Positions 25,230-33,723 of a stretch of DNA of 64,000 nt are shown here, piece by piece. The DNA lies in NCBI GenBank assembly GCA_030655315.1, contig JAURVT010000017.1, positions 1 to 64,000 on the forward strand. Reading direction: 5' to 3'. The notes beneath the pieces are model-generated. The model did no database searches. It saw only the letters and a list, made by a program, of their open reading frames with translations, and was not told the origin of the DNA. The position numbers and the translations under genes were made by a program. This DNA is from Nocardioidaceae bacterium. Its GTDB lineage: Bacteria; Actinomycetota; Actinomycetes; Propionibacteriales; Nocardioidaceae. Within the stretch, counting starts at the first letter, position 1, and every line of letters starts with the position of its first letter.

Positions 25230-25931
25230 TCAGCCGCGGGCGGACGGGGCGGGCTCGTGGAACTCGTCGTGCCGACGCATCCAGTACGACATCGGCGCCT
25301 GCGGCCAGCCGTCGGGCACGTCCTCGCCCTCGATCTGGCCGCCGTAGGGAGTCAACGACGCGAGGCTCGTGACGCTGCCGATCGCGCTCACCATCGGGCC
25401 GTTCTGGAGGTAGTAGGTGCGGTACACCTCGTCGCCGTCACGCAGGAAGACGTTCAGCGCGAACCAGTCCGTCGCGCCGAAGTCCTCGGTGAACGAGTCG
25501 GACCCGATCGTGTACCAGGGCAGGTCGGTCCAGCCCATGCGCTCGGCGTAGGCCCGCAGCTGCGGCTGCGACGCGGGCGAGGCCATCGCGAAGGTGATGT
25601 CGCGGGCGTGCAGCAGGCCGAGGTCGGCCACGCCGTCGGCCCACGACGAGCAGCCGACGCACCCCGCGTCCGGCCACCCGCCGACGCCCTCCTCGAAGAA
25701 GAACCGGTAGAGGATCAGCTGGGTGCGCCCCTCGAACAGCTCCAGGAGCGACACGTCGCCGTCGGGTCCCTCGAACCGGTAGTCGCGCTCCACGCGCACC
25801 ATCGGCATCCGCTTCCTCGCGGCCGCCAGCCCCTCCAGCTGGGCGGCGACGGACTCCTCCAGCGCGGCGAGGTCGGCCAGCTCGGCCTCCCACTGGGCGG
25901 ACGTGACGACGGGCGGCTTCGCGACGGTCAT
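25230..25931 (-). CDS. DUF899-family thioredoxin-like protein
   Basis: 233 aa. The family pattern is clear: VERDYRFEGPDGDVSLLELF, RTQLILYRFFFEEGV, a CVGCSSWADGV segment with a CxxC pair, ASPASQPQLRAYAERMGW and a C-terminal Trp/Tyr-rich tail (PQAPMSYWMRRHDEF). The fold is thioredoxin-like; biochemical function is unknown for the family. ATG at 25931 with GTGAGG just upstream. Converges with the polymerase gene and is otherwise isolated. Confidence 0.82.
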   Translation of the reverse strand: MTVAKPPVVTSAQWEAELADLAALEESVAAQLEGLAAARKRMPMVRVERDYRFEGPDGDVSLLELFEGRTQLILYRFFFEEGVGGWPDAGCVGCSSWADGVADLGLLHARDITFAMASPASQPQLRAYAERMGWTDLPWYTIGSDSFTEDFGATDWFALNVFLRDGDEVYRTYYLQNGPMVSAIGSVTSLASLTPYGGQIEGEDVPDGWPQAPMSYWMRRHDEFHEPAPSARG

Positions 25932-26156
25932 CGCCTCACGATAGGACCGTCCGACCCCGGCGGCCAGGGCCGCCGTGCGAGCGCCCCTCCGTGCCGGAGC
26001 CTGAGGCGGTGACCGCGTCGGGCGGCACCGCGGGCGGCTCGGCACCGTTCACCTGCGCCACCCGGTGCACGCCGCTCCTCGATGCTCCTCGGCCGCCGAC
26101 GTGCCCGTGTTCTTCGCACGCCGACGTCGGCCGCGTCGAGTCGAGCCGCGGCGGCC

Positions 26157-26780
26157 TCAGGACGTCGGCGGGTGGGGCCGCACGACCCGGACGACCGACT
26201 CCCGGAGCAGCTCACGACGTCGGTCGTGGAGCTCGGCGGCCTCGTCGGCGCTGGCGGCGTAGACGTTGCTGACCGGTGACCACGCCATCGACATCGCGAT
26301 CACCATCGCCATCACGTCGAACGGGTCCACTCCCCCGACGACGAGGCCGGCGCGCTGGGCCTGCGCGATCTGGTCGAGCTTGGTCGCGTCGACGCGGTCG
26401 GCGTCGGGGGTGAGGTGACCCGTCGGGCGGCGCTCGAGCCGCGCCCACGTCGCGAGCCGGATGTGGTCGGGGCGCTGCAGGTAGTGGTCGTACAGCCGGA
26501 CCGCCCAGTCCGCGAGGTCGTCGGCGTCGATCGGCACCGCGCCCATGATGTGGTCGAACGACCCGAAGAACACCGCGTCGAAGAGGCCGTCCTTGCTGCC
26601 GAAGTAGGCGTAGAGCTGGGCCTTATTGGACCGCGCCTCACCGGCGATCCGGTCGACCCGGGCACCCGCGATTCCGAACGCCGCGAACTCGGCGGTCGCG
26701 GCGTCGATGATCCGTGCCCGCGTCGCCTCCCCCTTGGGCGTGAGGGAGCGAGTGCTCTCGACGTCGATCTGCGGATTCAC
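26157..26780 (-). CDS. TetR-family regulator
   Basis: 207 aa. HTH at about 18-62 (ATRARIIDAATAEFAAFGIA, RIAGEARSNKAQLYAYFGSK) and a TetR_C-type ligand domain (LADWAVRLYDHYLQRPDHIR, LVVGGVDPFDVMAMVIAMSM). Divergent from an alcohol dehydrogenase gene; the gap contains ACTGGTTGGT and ACCAACCAGT in opposite orientation, which are likely its own operators. It presumably represses itself and the dehydrogenase until an alcohol or aldehyde ligand binds. Confidence 0.87.
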   Translation of the reverse strand: MNPQIDVESTRSLTPKGEATRARIIDAATAEFAAFGIAGARVDRIAGEARSNKAQLYAYFGSKDGLFDAVFFGSFDHIMGAVPIDADDLADWAVRLYDHYLQRPDHIRLATWARLERRPTGHLTPDADRVDATKLDQIAQAQRAGLVVGGVDPFDVMAMVIAMSMAWSPVSNVYAASADEAAELHDRRRELLRESVVRVVRPHPPTS

Positions 26781-26795
26781 CTGCCGACCATACCT

Positions 26796-26849
26796 ACTGG
26801 TTGGTTTGCTCTCGGCCGCGACGGGCCGTACCTTTAACTACCAACCAGT
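26796..26849. promoter_or_regulatory. Divergent TetR operator pair
   Basis: ACTGGTTGGT (26796-26805) and its exact reverse complement ACCAACCAGT (26840-26849), 34 bp apart in the tetR/ADH intergenic region. The second copy is extended by CAGT to its right. The separate half-sites lie in front of each gene. Confidence 0.62.
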
Positions 26850-26868
26850 CAGTCTATTTTGGAGACGC

Positions 26869-27912
26869 ATGCGCCAGACCGCCGCCTACCGGGCCGACCA
26901 GCCCGGCGACCACCTCACCCTCGGCACCATCGAGCGCCGGGACCTGCGCCCGGACGACGTCGCCGTCCGCGTCACCCACTGCGGGGTCTGCCACACCGAC
27001 CTGCACACCCTTCGCGGCACCGATCCCGACGCGTTCCCCGTGGTGCCCGGTCACGAGTTCGTCGGCGTGGTGACCGCGACCGGCACCGACGTGGGCGGCT
27101 TCGCGGTCGGCGACCCCGTCGCCGTCGGCAACATCGTCGACTCCTGCGGCGCCTGCGCCATGTGCCGCGCGGGCCAGGAGAACTACTGCGCCGAGTTCCC
27201 CACGCTCACCTACGGCGGACGCGACCGCGTCGACGGGACGCCGACCCTCGGTGCCTACTCGGCCGAGCACGTCGTGCGCGAGGACTTCGTCTACCGCCGC
27301 CCGGCCCACCTCGATCCGGCGGGCGTCGCACCGCTGATGTGTGCGGGGGTCACCGTCTGGGAGCCCCTGCGCCGGTGGGAGGCGGGTCCCGGACAGCGCG
27401 TCGGCGTGGTCGGCATCGGCGGGCTGGGGCACCTCGCCGTGAAGCTGGCCGCCGCCCTCGGCGCCGAGGTCACCGTCTTCACGACGTCGGCCGACAAGGT
27501 CGACGACGCCCGCCGGCTGGGCGCGACGCACGTCGTCGTCTCCACCGACCCCGACCAGATGCGGCGGGCAGCGCAGAGCCTCGACCTGGTCGTCGACACC
27601 GTCGCGGTCGAGCACGACCTCGAGCCCTACCTCGCCGTGCTCGACCTGGACGGCACCCTCTGCTCGGTCGGCCATCTGGGCCCGGTGTCCGTCGAGACGA
27701 TGGCCCTGCTGGTCGGGCGCAAGAGCCTGTCGTCGTCGGGCAGTGGCGGGCGGCCCCGGACCCAGGAGCTGCTCGACTTCTGCGGCGAGCACGGCATCAC
27801 CGCCGACGTCGAGGTCGTCCCGTCGGCCGACGTCGACCGCGCGCTGGAGCGGCTCGCGCGCAACGACGTGCGCTACCGCTTCGTGCTCGACCTGTCGGAC
27901 CTGCCGGACTGA
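26869..27912 (+). CDS. NAD(P)-dependent alcohol dehydrogenase (cinnamyl/YahK type)
   Basis: 347 aa. THCGVCHTDLHTL and VPGHEFVGVVTATG carry the catalytic zinc ligands, CGACAMCRAGQENYC the structural zinc, and VVGIGGLGHLAVKLAAALGA the nucleotide motif with the GIGGLGH sequence typical of the YahK/cinnamyl-alcohol branch. Likely reduces aldehydes with NADPH. ATG at 26869 with GGAG 4 nt upstream. Under control of the divergent TetR; its 3' end overlaps the converging MFS gene by 40 bp. Confidence 0.86.
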   Translation: MRQTAAYRADQPGDHLTLGTIERRDLRPDDVAVRVTHCGVCHTDLHTLRGTDPDAFPVVPGHEFVGVVTATGTDVGGFAVGDPVAVGNIVDSCGACAMCRAGQENYCAEFPTLTYGGRDRVDGTPTLGAYSAEHVVREDFVYRRPAHLDPAGVAPLMCAGVTVWEPLRRWEAGPGQRVGVVGIGGLGHLAVKLAAALGAEVTVFTTSADKVDDARRLGATHVVVSTDPDQMRRAAQSLDLVVDTVAVEHDLEPYLAVLDLDGTLCSVGHLGPVSVETMALLVGRKSLSSSGSGGRPRTQELLDFCGEHGITADVEVVPSADVDRALERLARNDVRYRFVLDLSDLPD

Positions 27913-29318
27913 CCCGACGCCGGCCGACCGGCCAGGCCCAGCCCGAGGATCGCGCACCCGGCCGACAGCGCCGCGATGACGACCCACGAGCGCTGGAACG
28001 CCGCGACGGCCTCGGCCGGTGCGGGCTCGCCGAGGACGGCCACCAGCGTGGCCACCCCGATCACGGCGCCGAGCTGGCGCGCGGTGGCGCCGACCGCGCT
28101 GCCGGCACCGAACTGGTGGGGCTGCAGCGACTGCGCGCCGGCCGCGCCGAGGGTCGGGAACGCGAACCCGATGGCGATGCCGACCAGGATCGACCCCGGC
28201 AGGAAGTCGGTCAGGTAGGCCGGCGACGCCGTCGTCATGGTGGCGAACCAGACCGTGCCGGCCGTCATCGCGAGCGCGCCCGGGACGACGAGCACGCGGA
28301 ACCCGTGGCGGTCGGCCAAGCGACCGGTGACCGGCGAGAGCGCCGCCGCGAGCAGCGGGCTGGGCAGCACGGCCACGGCCGTGCGCAGGATCGAGTACTG
28401 CCAGACGCCGGTCAGGAACAGCACGTTGCACAGGATCACCGCGAAGAACGCCGACGCGAACAGGAGCAGCGCGACCGTCGCGATCGAGAAGGTGCGCACC
28501 GCGAACAGGCGCACCGGGAGCACGGGGTTGGGGTGCCGCAGGGCGCGGGCCACGAGCCACGGGACGAGCACGGCAGCCAGCACGAACGAGCCGACCACCC
28601 GCCACGAGCCCCACCCCCAGCTGCCGCCCTGGACCAGCCCCAGCGAGAGCAGGCCGAACACCGCGGTGACCAGGACGACGCCGAGGTAGTCCTGGGGACC
28701 GCCCGACCGGGCCGCGGTGGACTCGCGCAGCAGGCGGCGTCCCACCACCACGCCCGAGGCGCACAGCGGCACGTTGATCAGGAAGACCCAGCGCCAGCCT
28801 GGCCCCTCGACCAGGAGCGCGCCGAGCGTGGGCCCGACGGCGGCCGCCACCCCGCCGGCGGCGCCCCACAGGCCCACCGCGCCGGCCCGGCGAGAGGCCG
28901 GGAACTCCGGGAGCAGCAGGGCCAGGGACGCCGGGACCAGCAGGGCCGCCCCCACCGCCTGCACGACCCTCGCCGCCACGAGCAGCGCCACCGAGGGCGC
29001 CAGCCCGCACAGCGCCGAGCCGACCGCGAAGACGGTCAGCCCGACCAGGAAGACACGCTTGCGGCCGCGGTCGTCGGCGAGCCGCCCGGCCGTCACGAGC
29101 AGGGCACCGAAGACGACGGCGTAGGCGTTCAGCACCCATGACAGGCCGGCCCGGGTGACGTCGGGGAAGTCGGCCGTCAGGGCTGGGAAGGCGATGTTGA
29201 CGACCGTCGCGTCGAGGAAGACGACGAAGACGCCCGCCGCCGAGACCGCCAGCACCAGCCAGGCACGACGGGGCACCACGTCCTGCTGGGTCGACGCGCT
29301 CTCGTGGGTGGCGCTCAC
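27873..29318 (-). CDS. MFS drug exporter (DHA2, 14 TM type)
   Basis: 481 aa with about 14 hydrophobic segments. The N-terminus has VFLDATVVNIAFPALTADF, a DHA2 signature, followed by GRLADDRGRKRVFLVG (motif A) and ALLVPASLALLLPEF. Length and motifs fit proton-coupled multidrug or antiseptic exporters. The GTG start at 29318 overlaps the thioesterase stop as GTGA, so the two are translationally coupled. Probably controlled by the TetR gene at 30179. Confidence 0.85.
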   Translation of the reverse strand: MSATHESASTQQDVVPRRAWLVLAVSAAGVFVVFLDATVVNIAFPALTADFPDVTRAGLSWVLNAYAVVFGALLVTAGRLADDRGRKRVFLVGLTVFAVGSALCGLAPSVALLVAARVVQAVGAALLVPASLALLLPEFPASRRAGAVGLWGAAGGVAAAVGPTLGALLVEGPGWRWVFLINVPLCASGVVVGRRLLRESTAARSGGPQDYLGVVLVTAVFGLLSLGLVQGGSWGWGSWRVVGSFVLAAVLVPWLVARALRHPNPVLPVRLFAVRTFSIATVALLLFASAFFAVILCNVLFLTGVWQYSILRTAVAVLPSPLLAAALSPVTGRLADRHGFRVLVVPGALAMTAGTVWFATMTTASPAYLTDFLPGSILVGIAIGFAFPTLGAAGAQSLQPHQFGAGSAVGATARQLGAVIGVATLVAVLGEPAPAEAVAAFQRSWVVIAALSAGCAILGLGLAGRPASGQSGRSDRSSTKR

Positions 29319-30121
29319 GCCCACTCCCCCAGCACCCGACGGGTCTGCCGGGCCTGGGCGAGCAGCCGTCCCCGGTCGTCCCAGACCTCGCTGTCGTCGA
29401 CGCACCAGCCACCGGCCGCCGTGCGCGTGGCGATCCGCAGCAGCACCCAGCCCGTGGCCACCGGCGCCTCGGTGAACGACACCGTGAGCTCGACGGTCGG
29501 GACGGCGACGGGGTTCGCGGTCGCGCCGTAGAGCGCCGGTGGCATCACGTCGACCAGCATCGCGAGGGCTGCCGCGTCCAGCGGCGCGTCCTCGACGAAG
29601 CGGGCCCACGCCACGAGCTCGGCCCGGTCGCCGCCGCTGAGGGGGCGGGCCTCGGTGGCCGACCTGAGCTGCAGGTGCCTGCTGAATGGGACGAACTCGA
29701 CCGGCAGGTCCAGGTCGGGGCAGTCCTGCGGCCCGGGCACGTCGGGAGGCCGGACCGTGTCGAGCGCCGAGTCGCCGCGCGAGCGCCCTCCCACCAGCGT
29801 CGCCCGAGCGGCACCGACCGCCTCCACCGCCACGACGGCGGACGCGCCGCCCTCGCGCAACAGCGTCGACCGCAGCTCCAGCGGCCCCTCGGGCGCCGGC
29901 TCGAGGAACAGCACGGTGAGCGAGCGCGGCACCCGGCCCTCGCCCAGCGACGGCGTGCCGGCGTTCAGGCACAGCCCCGCCACCAGGCCGCCCAGCGGCC
30001 CGGCCCACGACCACCAGGAGCGGTCGAGGTGGGCGCGCCCGTCCTCGACGACCATCGCCCGGGTCAGGGCGGCCCGGTCGGGGACGGTCCGGTCGGGGGT
30101 GGTCGACGACTCCTGCTGCAC
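29315..30121 (-). CDS. Acyl-CoA thioesterase-like double-hotdog protein
   Basis: 268 aa. RSWWSWAGPLGGLVAGLCLN resembles the start of TesB/4HBT_3 family members, and VELTVSFTEAPVATGWVLLR and GRLLAQARQTRRVLG resemble the second hotdog with its C-terminal catalytic strand. Family members hydrolyse acyl-CoA thioesters. GTG at 30121 with AGAGGA 7 nt before it. First gene of a thioesterase-MFS operon divergent from tetR, so the pair may handle and export a fatty-acid-like toxic compound; that is inference. Confidence 0.72.
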   Translation of the reverse strand: MQQESSTTPDRTVPDRAALTRAMVVEDGRAHLDRSWWSWAGPLGGLVAGLCLNAGTPSLGEGRVPRSLTVLFLEPAPEGPLELRSTLLREGGASAVVAVEAVGAARATLVGGRSRGDSALDTVRPPDVPGPQDCPDLDLPVEFVPFSRHLQLRSATEARPLSGGDRAELVAWARFVEDAPLDAAALAMLVDVMPPALYGATANPVAVPTVELTVSFTEAPVATGWVLLRIATRTAAGGWCVDDSEVWDDRGRLLAQARQTRRVLGEWA

Positions 30122-30167
30122 GGCGCGTGTCCTCTCGGGCGGCGACCGACGGCCGCGACAGTCATGT

Positions 30168-30180
30168 ATAACAGCGTTAT
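30168..30180. promoter_or_regulatory. TetR operator
   Basis: ATAAC-AGC-GTTAT, a perfect dyad overlapping the proposed start region of the tetR gene and about 50 nt upstream of the thioesterase start. It is AT rich against a GC-rich background, as expected for a selected site. Confidence 0.55.
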
Positions 30181-30790
30181 GACGATGTTGTCGACGGATC
30201 TCGAGCCCCGGGACGGACGGCGTCGCGAGGTGGTGGAGGCCGCGGCCCGCGTCCTCGCGCACGACGGTGCGGGCGCCCTGACGCTGCGGCGCGTGGCCGC
30301 CGAGGTCGGGGGCTCCACCCAGCTCGTCTACACCCTGTTCGGCGGCAAGCCCGGCCTGGCCGACGCGCTGTACGCCGAGGGGTTCGCCCGCCTCGCGGCC
30401 ACCTTCGACGCCGCCCTCGCCGACGCCCCACCGGTCGGCGACCCCGAGCGCGTCGTCTCCATCGGACGGGCCTACTGCCGCTTCGCGCGGCACGACACCG
30501 CGTTCTTCTCGATGATGTTCGGCCGCTCGGTGCCGGGGTTCACGCCCCGCCGCGAGACCCGGCGCGCGTGCCGCGACGCGACGCTGGGCACGCTCGTCCG
30601 CACCGCCGACGAGTGCCTGCGGGCCGGGACCCTCGAGGCCACGAGCGCCGACGCCCTCGCCCGGATCTGCTGGGCGACCGCCCACGGGATCGCGGGACTC
30701 CTCGTGGCCGACCTCGTCGCCGTCGACGACGCGACCCTCACGCAGATGCTCACCGTGCCCGTCCGGGCGCACCTCCCGGCGACGCGCTGA
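30179..30790 (+). CDS. TetR-family regulator
   Basis: 203 aa. HTH at about 15-58 (RREVVEAAARVLAHDGAGAL, RRVAAEVGGSTQLVYTLFGG), then a TetR_C_33-like ligand domain (YCRFARHDTAFFSMMFGRSV, ARICWATAHGIAGLL). Divergent from the thioesterase-MFS operon that it probably represses. ATGs at 30164, 30179 and 30185 are all in frame; the dyad at 30168-30180 would be inside the gene for the first, so I use 30179. Confidence 0.83.
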   Translation: MTMLSTDLEPRDGRRREVVEAAARVLAHDGAGALTLRRVAAEVGGSTQLVYTLFGGKPGLADALYAEGFARLAATFDAALADAPPVGDPERVVSIGRAYCRFARHDTAFFSMMFGRSVPGFTPRRETRRACRDATLGTLVRTADECLRAGTLEATSADALARICWATAHGIAGLLVADLVAVDDATLTQMLTVPVRAHLPATR

Positions 30791-30818
30791 CGCACCCGGG
30801 CCTCGACGGGCCCACGGG

Positions 30819-31454
30819 TCACCCGCTCGTGGACGGCCCGGGCTCCCTCGCCGTCGCGGCCTCACGCGCCCGGGCTCGTGCCTTGATCGCGAGGATGACC
30901 TCGGACTTGGCGTCGGCGTAGTCGTCCATGCGGTCCCACCGCCGGGTGAGCAGGTCCCGCTTGGTGCGCTCGTAGAGCGCACGGTCCTCGGCGTCCTCGC
31001 GCAGGTGGTCGCGCAGCAGCAGGTACTCCGCCACGGCGGGGTCGCCCCGCTGGTACAGGTGCACGTGGACGTCGCGCTCCGGCGTGCGCACGAGGCGGTG
31101 GCCTGGCTCGCGGACCCGGAGCCGGTACCCGGCGGCCAGCAGCGCGTCGAGGTAGTCCTCCTCGGCGGTGATGTCGGGCACCGCGACCACGAGGTCGATG
31201 ATCGGCTTCGCCGCCAGCCCGGCGACCGACGTCGAGCCGATGTGCTCGATCTGCACGTCGACGGACGCGAGCGCGGCCCCGATCCGCCGTCGGTGGTCCT
31301 GGTACTGCTCCGGCCACCGGTCGTCGGGGTCGTGGAGCCCGAGGCGGAAGGCCTCGACGCCGCCGACCACCTCGACGGCCGTGACGTCGGGACGGCGCGG
31401 CTCGCGGTCCCGGTCCGCCCGCCCGTCGTCGCCCGTCACGCGGCCGGCGGTCAC
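30819..31454 (-). CDS. GrpB/UPF0157 nucleotidyltransferase-fold protein
   Basis: 211 aa. IEHIGSTSVAGLAAKPIIDL is the family's diagnostic segment (GST...D), and HVHLYQRGDPAVAEYLLLRD and LTRRWDRMDDYADAKSEVI complete it. The fold is that of nucleotidyltransferases; activity is not established for most members. The GTG at 31454 overlaps the tetR stop as GTGA. Last gene of the hydrolase-TetR-GrpB operon. Confidence 0.84.
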   Translation of the reverse strand: MTAGRVTGDDGRADRDREPRRPDVTAVEVVGGVEAFRLGLHDPDDRWPEQYQDHRRRIGAALASVDVQIEHIGSTSVAGLAAKPIIDLVVAVPDITAEEDYLDALLAAGYRLRVREPGHRLVRTPERDVHVHLYQRGDPAVAEYLLLRDHLREDAEDRALYERTKRDLLTRRWDRMDDYADAKSEVILAIKARARAREAATAREPGPSTSG

Positions 31455-32050
31455 GACGCGCCGTCCTCGACCCGCGGGCGGGCCATCCCGTGGAGGCCGT
31501 GGTCGACGAAGGCGATGAGCCACTCGTAGCTGTCGTCGACGTCGGTCGCGTACTGGAAGCCACCGGCGGACTGCAGGGTGGCGAAGCCGTGGAAGATGCT
31601 GCGGAGCGCGCGCAGGGCGTGCACCTCGTCGTCGGGCGCGACGTCGTACCCGCGCAGCACCGATCGCAGCGGCTCGAGCCCGCGTGCCGCGGCGGCCGCG
31701 ACCGGGTCGTCGGCGTCGCCGGGGACGGCCCGGGCACCGAGGGTGGCGCCGTAGCGGCCGGGGTGGCCGAGCACGAAGTCGCGCAGGGCCCGGGCGGCGG
31801 CCCCGAGGGCGTCCACGCCGGCCCGACCCTGGATGGCCGAGCCCATCGCGTCGGCCGCCTCGTCGAAGGCGAGCGCCGCGACGCGTCGACCGAGGTCGGC
31901 CTGGCCGGCGATGTGCTTGTACAGCGACGGCGCGCGGACCCCGACGCTCTCGGCCACCCGGGCCAGGGTGAGCTCGGCCCAGCCGATCTCGTCGGCCAGG
32001 TCGGCCCCGGCCGCCACGACGCCGTCGCGGGTCAGTCCTGCCCTAGGCAC
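31451..32050 (-). CDS. TetR-family regulator with WHG-type C-terminal domain
   Basis: 199 aa. HTH about 5-50 (LTRDGVVAAGADLADEIGWA, ARVAESVGVRAPSLYKHIAG) and a C-terminal domain with RALRSIFHGFATLQSAGGF and VDDSYEWLIAFVDHGL, as in TetR_C_33/WHG regulators. Its ATG lies inside the last 8 bp of the upstream hydrolase gene, so it is co-transcribed with it and likely governs the operon through the TTAGC repeats at 32988-33038. Confidence 0.85.
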   Translation of the reverse strand: MPRAGLTRDGVVAAGADLADEIGWAELTLARVAESVGVRAPSLYKHIAGQADLGRRVAALAFDEAADAMGSAIQGRAGVDALGAAARALRDFVLGHPGRYGATLGARAVPGDADDPVAAAAARGLEPLRSVLRGYDVAPDDEVHALRALRSIFHGFATLQSAGGFQYATDVDDSYEWLIAFVDHGLHGMARPRVEDGAS

Positions 32051-32954
32051 GGGCGGCCACCACGGAGGCGAGGAACGGCAGGACGAGGGCGGCGGTCTCG
32101 GCGGCGTGCTGCACGTGCGGGTAGTGGCCCGAGCCGTCGACGACCTCGAGCCGGCCGAGGCCCGCAGGAAGGTTGGCGACGATCGCCTCGCCCTCGGCTC
32201 GGGGATCGGCCCAGTCGGGGTCGTCGCCGCCCTGGACGACCAGCACCGGGCAGGTCACGTCGGCGAGCCGTGCACCCGCGTCGGTCGGGGCGGACCTGAA
32301 CATTGCCTGCAGCGCCTTCATCCGGCCGGGCTCGCGAAGCATGGCCTCGACCTGCGCCGTGCGCTCGTCCCAGTCGGCCGGCCGGGCGCCGGGGTAGGCC
32401 AGGGAGAGGTACCTCGACCACGCCCGCGTGGACCCGAGCAGCGCGGTGGCCATCAGCTGGGTCGCGCCGCGGCGGTAGGCGCGGCTGGACACCTCGCGCA
32501 GCCCGATCGACTGCTTGCGGGTGAAGGGGGCCAGCTCGACGACCGCGGTTACCACGTCCGGGGCGTCGGCGGCGGCGACGGTGACGGCCCCGCCCGCGAT
32601 GGAGTGACCGACCAGCACGACCGGGACGGGCGCGTCGGCCGTGAGGTGGGCGACCAGCGCGAGGAGATCGCCGGCGATGTCGGTCCGGCTGTAGGACGCC
32701 CATCCGGTGCTGGACTCCCCCGCGCCGCGCAGGTCGACCGACGCCACCCGGTAGCCGGCCGCCACGAGCCGGGGCGCCAGGAACCGGTAGGCCCGTCGGT
32801 CGTCACCCATCCCGTGCGCCAGGACGACCAGCGGCCGGCCCGCGGCGGCGGGACCGCTGACCTCGTAGGCCAGGGTGCCGCCGTCGACGGCCAGGACGTG
32901 GGTGACCGCGTCGGCCCGGGGGGTGACCGGCTCGTGGCTCGGGTGCTCGTTCAT
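32043..32954 (-). CDS. Alpha/beta hydrolase
   Basis: 303 aa. LVVLAHGMGDDRRAYRFLAP gives the oxyanion-hole region, VVLVGHSIAGGAVTVAAADA the nucleophile elbow (GHSIAG, Ser), VLVVQGGDDPDW the acid and GSGHYPHVQHA the catalytic His. A complete Ser-Asp-His set in the order of the AB_hydrolase_1 family. Substrate unknown. ATG at 32954 with GGAGG 5 nt before it. First gene of a three-gene operon starting from the promoter at 33022-33050. Confidence 0.84.
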   Translation of the reverse strand: MNEHPSHEPVTPRADAVTHVLAVDGGTLAYEVSGPAAAGRPLVVLAHGMGDDRRAYRFLAPRLVAAGYRVASVDLRGAGESSTGWASYSRTDIAGDLLALVAHLTADAPVPVVLVGHSIAGGAVTVAAADAPDVVTAVVELAPFTRKQSIGLREVSSRAYRRGATQLMATALLGSTRAWSRYLSLAYPGARPADWDERTAQVEAMLREPGRMKALQAMFRSAPTDAGARLADVTCPVLVVQGGDDPDWADPRAEGEAIVANLPAGLGRLEVVDGSGHYPHVQHAAETAALVLPFLASVVAARA

Positions 32955-32987
32955 CTCGTCCTCCGACGCAGTGGCTGTCTCAGTGAC

Positions 32988-33050
32988 GTGGCTAAGTGAA
33001 GTGGCTAAGTGGTGTAGCGCAAAGCTAATGTTCTTAGCCTGACGTGTCAA
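32988..33050 (-). promoter_or_regulatory. Promoter with repeated TTAGC operator half-sites
   Basis: On the minus strand TTGACA (33050-33045), 17 nt, then TAGCTT (33027-33022) form a good -35/-10 pair for the hydrolase operon. GCTAA-N5-TTAGC (33024-33038) overlaps the -10 and spacer, and two 11-bp direct repeats GTGGCTAAGTG (32988-32998, 33001-33011) lie just downstream. Four half-sites around one promoter suggest a repressor, most likely the operon's TetR. Confidence 0.68.
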
Positions 33051-33066
33051 GAGGACGTCGAAGGGC

Positions 33067-33723
33067 TCAGGGGCGGTCACCGGGCCGGAGCAGGCCGCTG
33101 TCGAAGGCCAGCACCACGGCCGCCGCGCGGTCGCGCAGCTGGAGCTTGGCGAAGAGGTGCCCCACGTGGGTCTTGACCGTGCCGGCGCTCAGGGTGAGCC
33201 GCTCGGCGATCTCGCCGTTGCTGAGGCCGGCGCCCACGAGGGCGAGGACCTCGCGCTCGCGGGAGGTGAGCACGTCGAGCTCGCGGGAGGACGACGGTGG
33301 CGCGCCGTCCCGGTAGGTGGCCAGGACCGTCGCGGTGACGGCCGGGTCGAGCCACGCCCCGCCCTCGGCCACGGCCCGGACGGCCCGCTGCAGGTCCTCG
33401 GCCGGCACCCCCTTGAGCAGGAACCCGGCGGCGCCGGCGCGCAGCGCCGCGGCCAGCACCTCGTCGTCCTCGAACGTGGTCAGCACCAGGACCGGCGGCG
33501 GGTCGTCCAGCGCGGACAGCATCCGGGTGGCGACGATGCCGTCGGTCCCCGGCATCCGGACGTCCATCACGACGACCGACGGAGCCAGCTCCTGGACCGC
33601 GCGGACCACCTCGCTGCCGTCACCCAGCTCGCCCACGACCTCGAAGCCGAAGCGGGTGCGCAGGATCCCCCGGAGACCGGCACGGATCAGCTCCTGGTCG
33701 TCCACGAGCAGGACGCGGATCAT
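33067..33723 (-). CDS. NarL/FixJ-family response regulator
   Basis: 218 aa. Receiver domain 1-120 with the acidic pocket in LLVDDQELIR, phospho-acceptor Asp in VVVMDVRMPGTDG (about 54) and Lys in GFLLKGV. LuxR-type HTH at the C-terminus (LTSREREVLALVGAGLSNGE, LTLSAGTVKTHVGHLFAKL). Partner of the sensor kinase whose stop overlaps its start (ATGA). The ABC exporter upstream in the same direction is the likely target, as in many LiaRS-like or linearmycin-type systems. Confidence 0.9.
   Translation of the reverse strand: MIRVLLVDDQELIRAGLRGILRTRFGFEVVGELGDGSEVVRAVQELAPSVVVMDVRMPGTDGIVATRMLSALDDPPPVLVLTTFEDDEVLAAALRAGAAGFLLKGVPAEDLQRAVRAVAEGGAWLDPAVTATVLATYRDGAPPSSSRELDVLTSREREVLALVGAGLSNGEIAERLTLSAGTVKTHVGHLFAKLQLRDRAAAVVLAFDSGLLRPGDRP

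Noticed and set aside
26854..29412. 852-codon open frame on the minus strand across the ADH and MFS genes
   Set aside because: Composition artefact; Arg/Gly/Ala-rich translation without domains, while the ADH and MFS frames have full family motifs.
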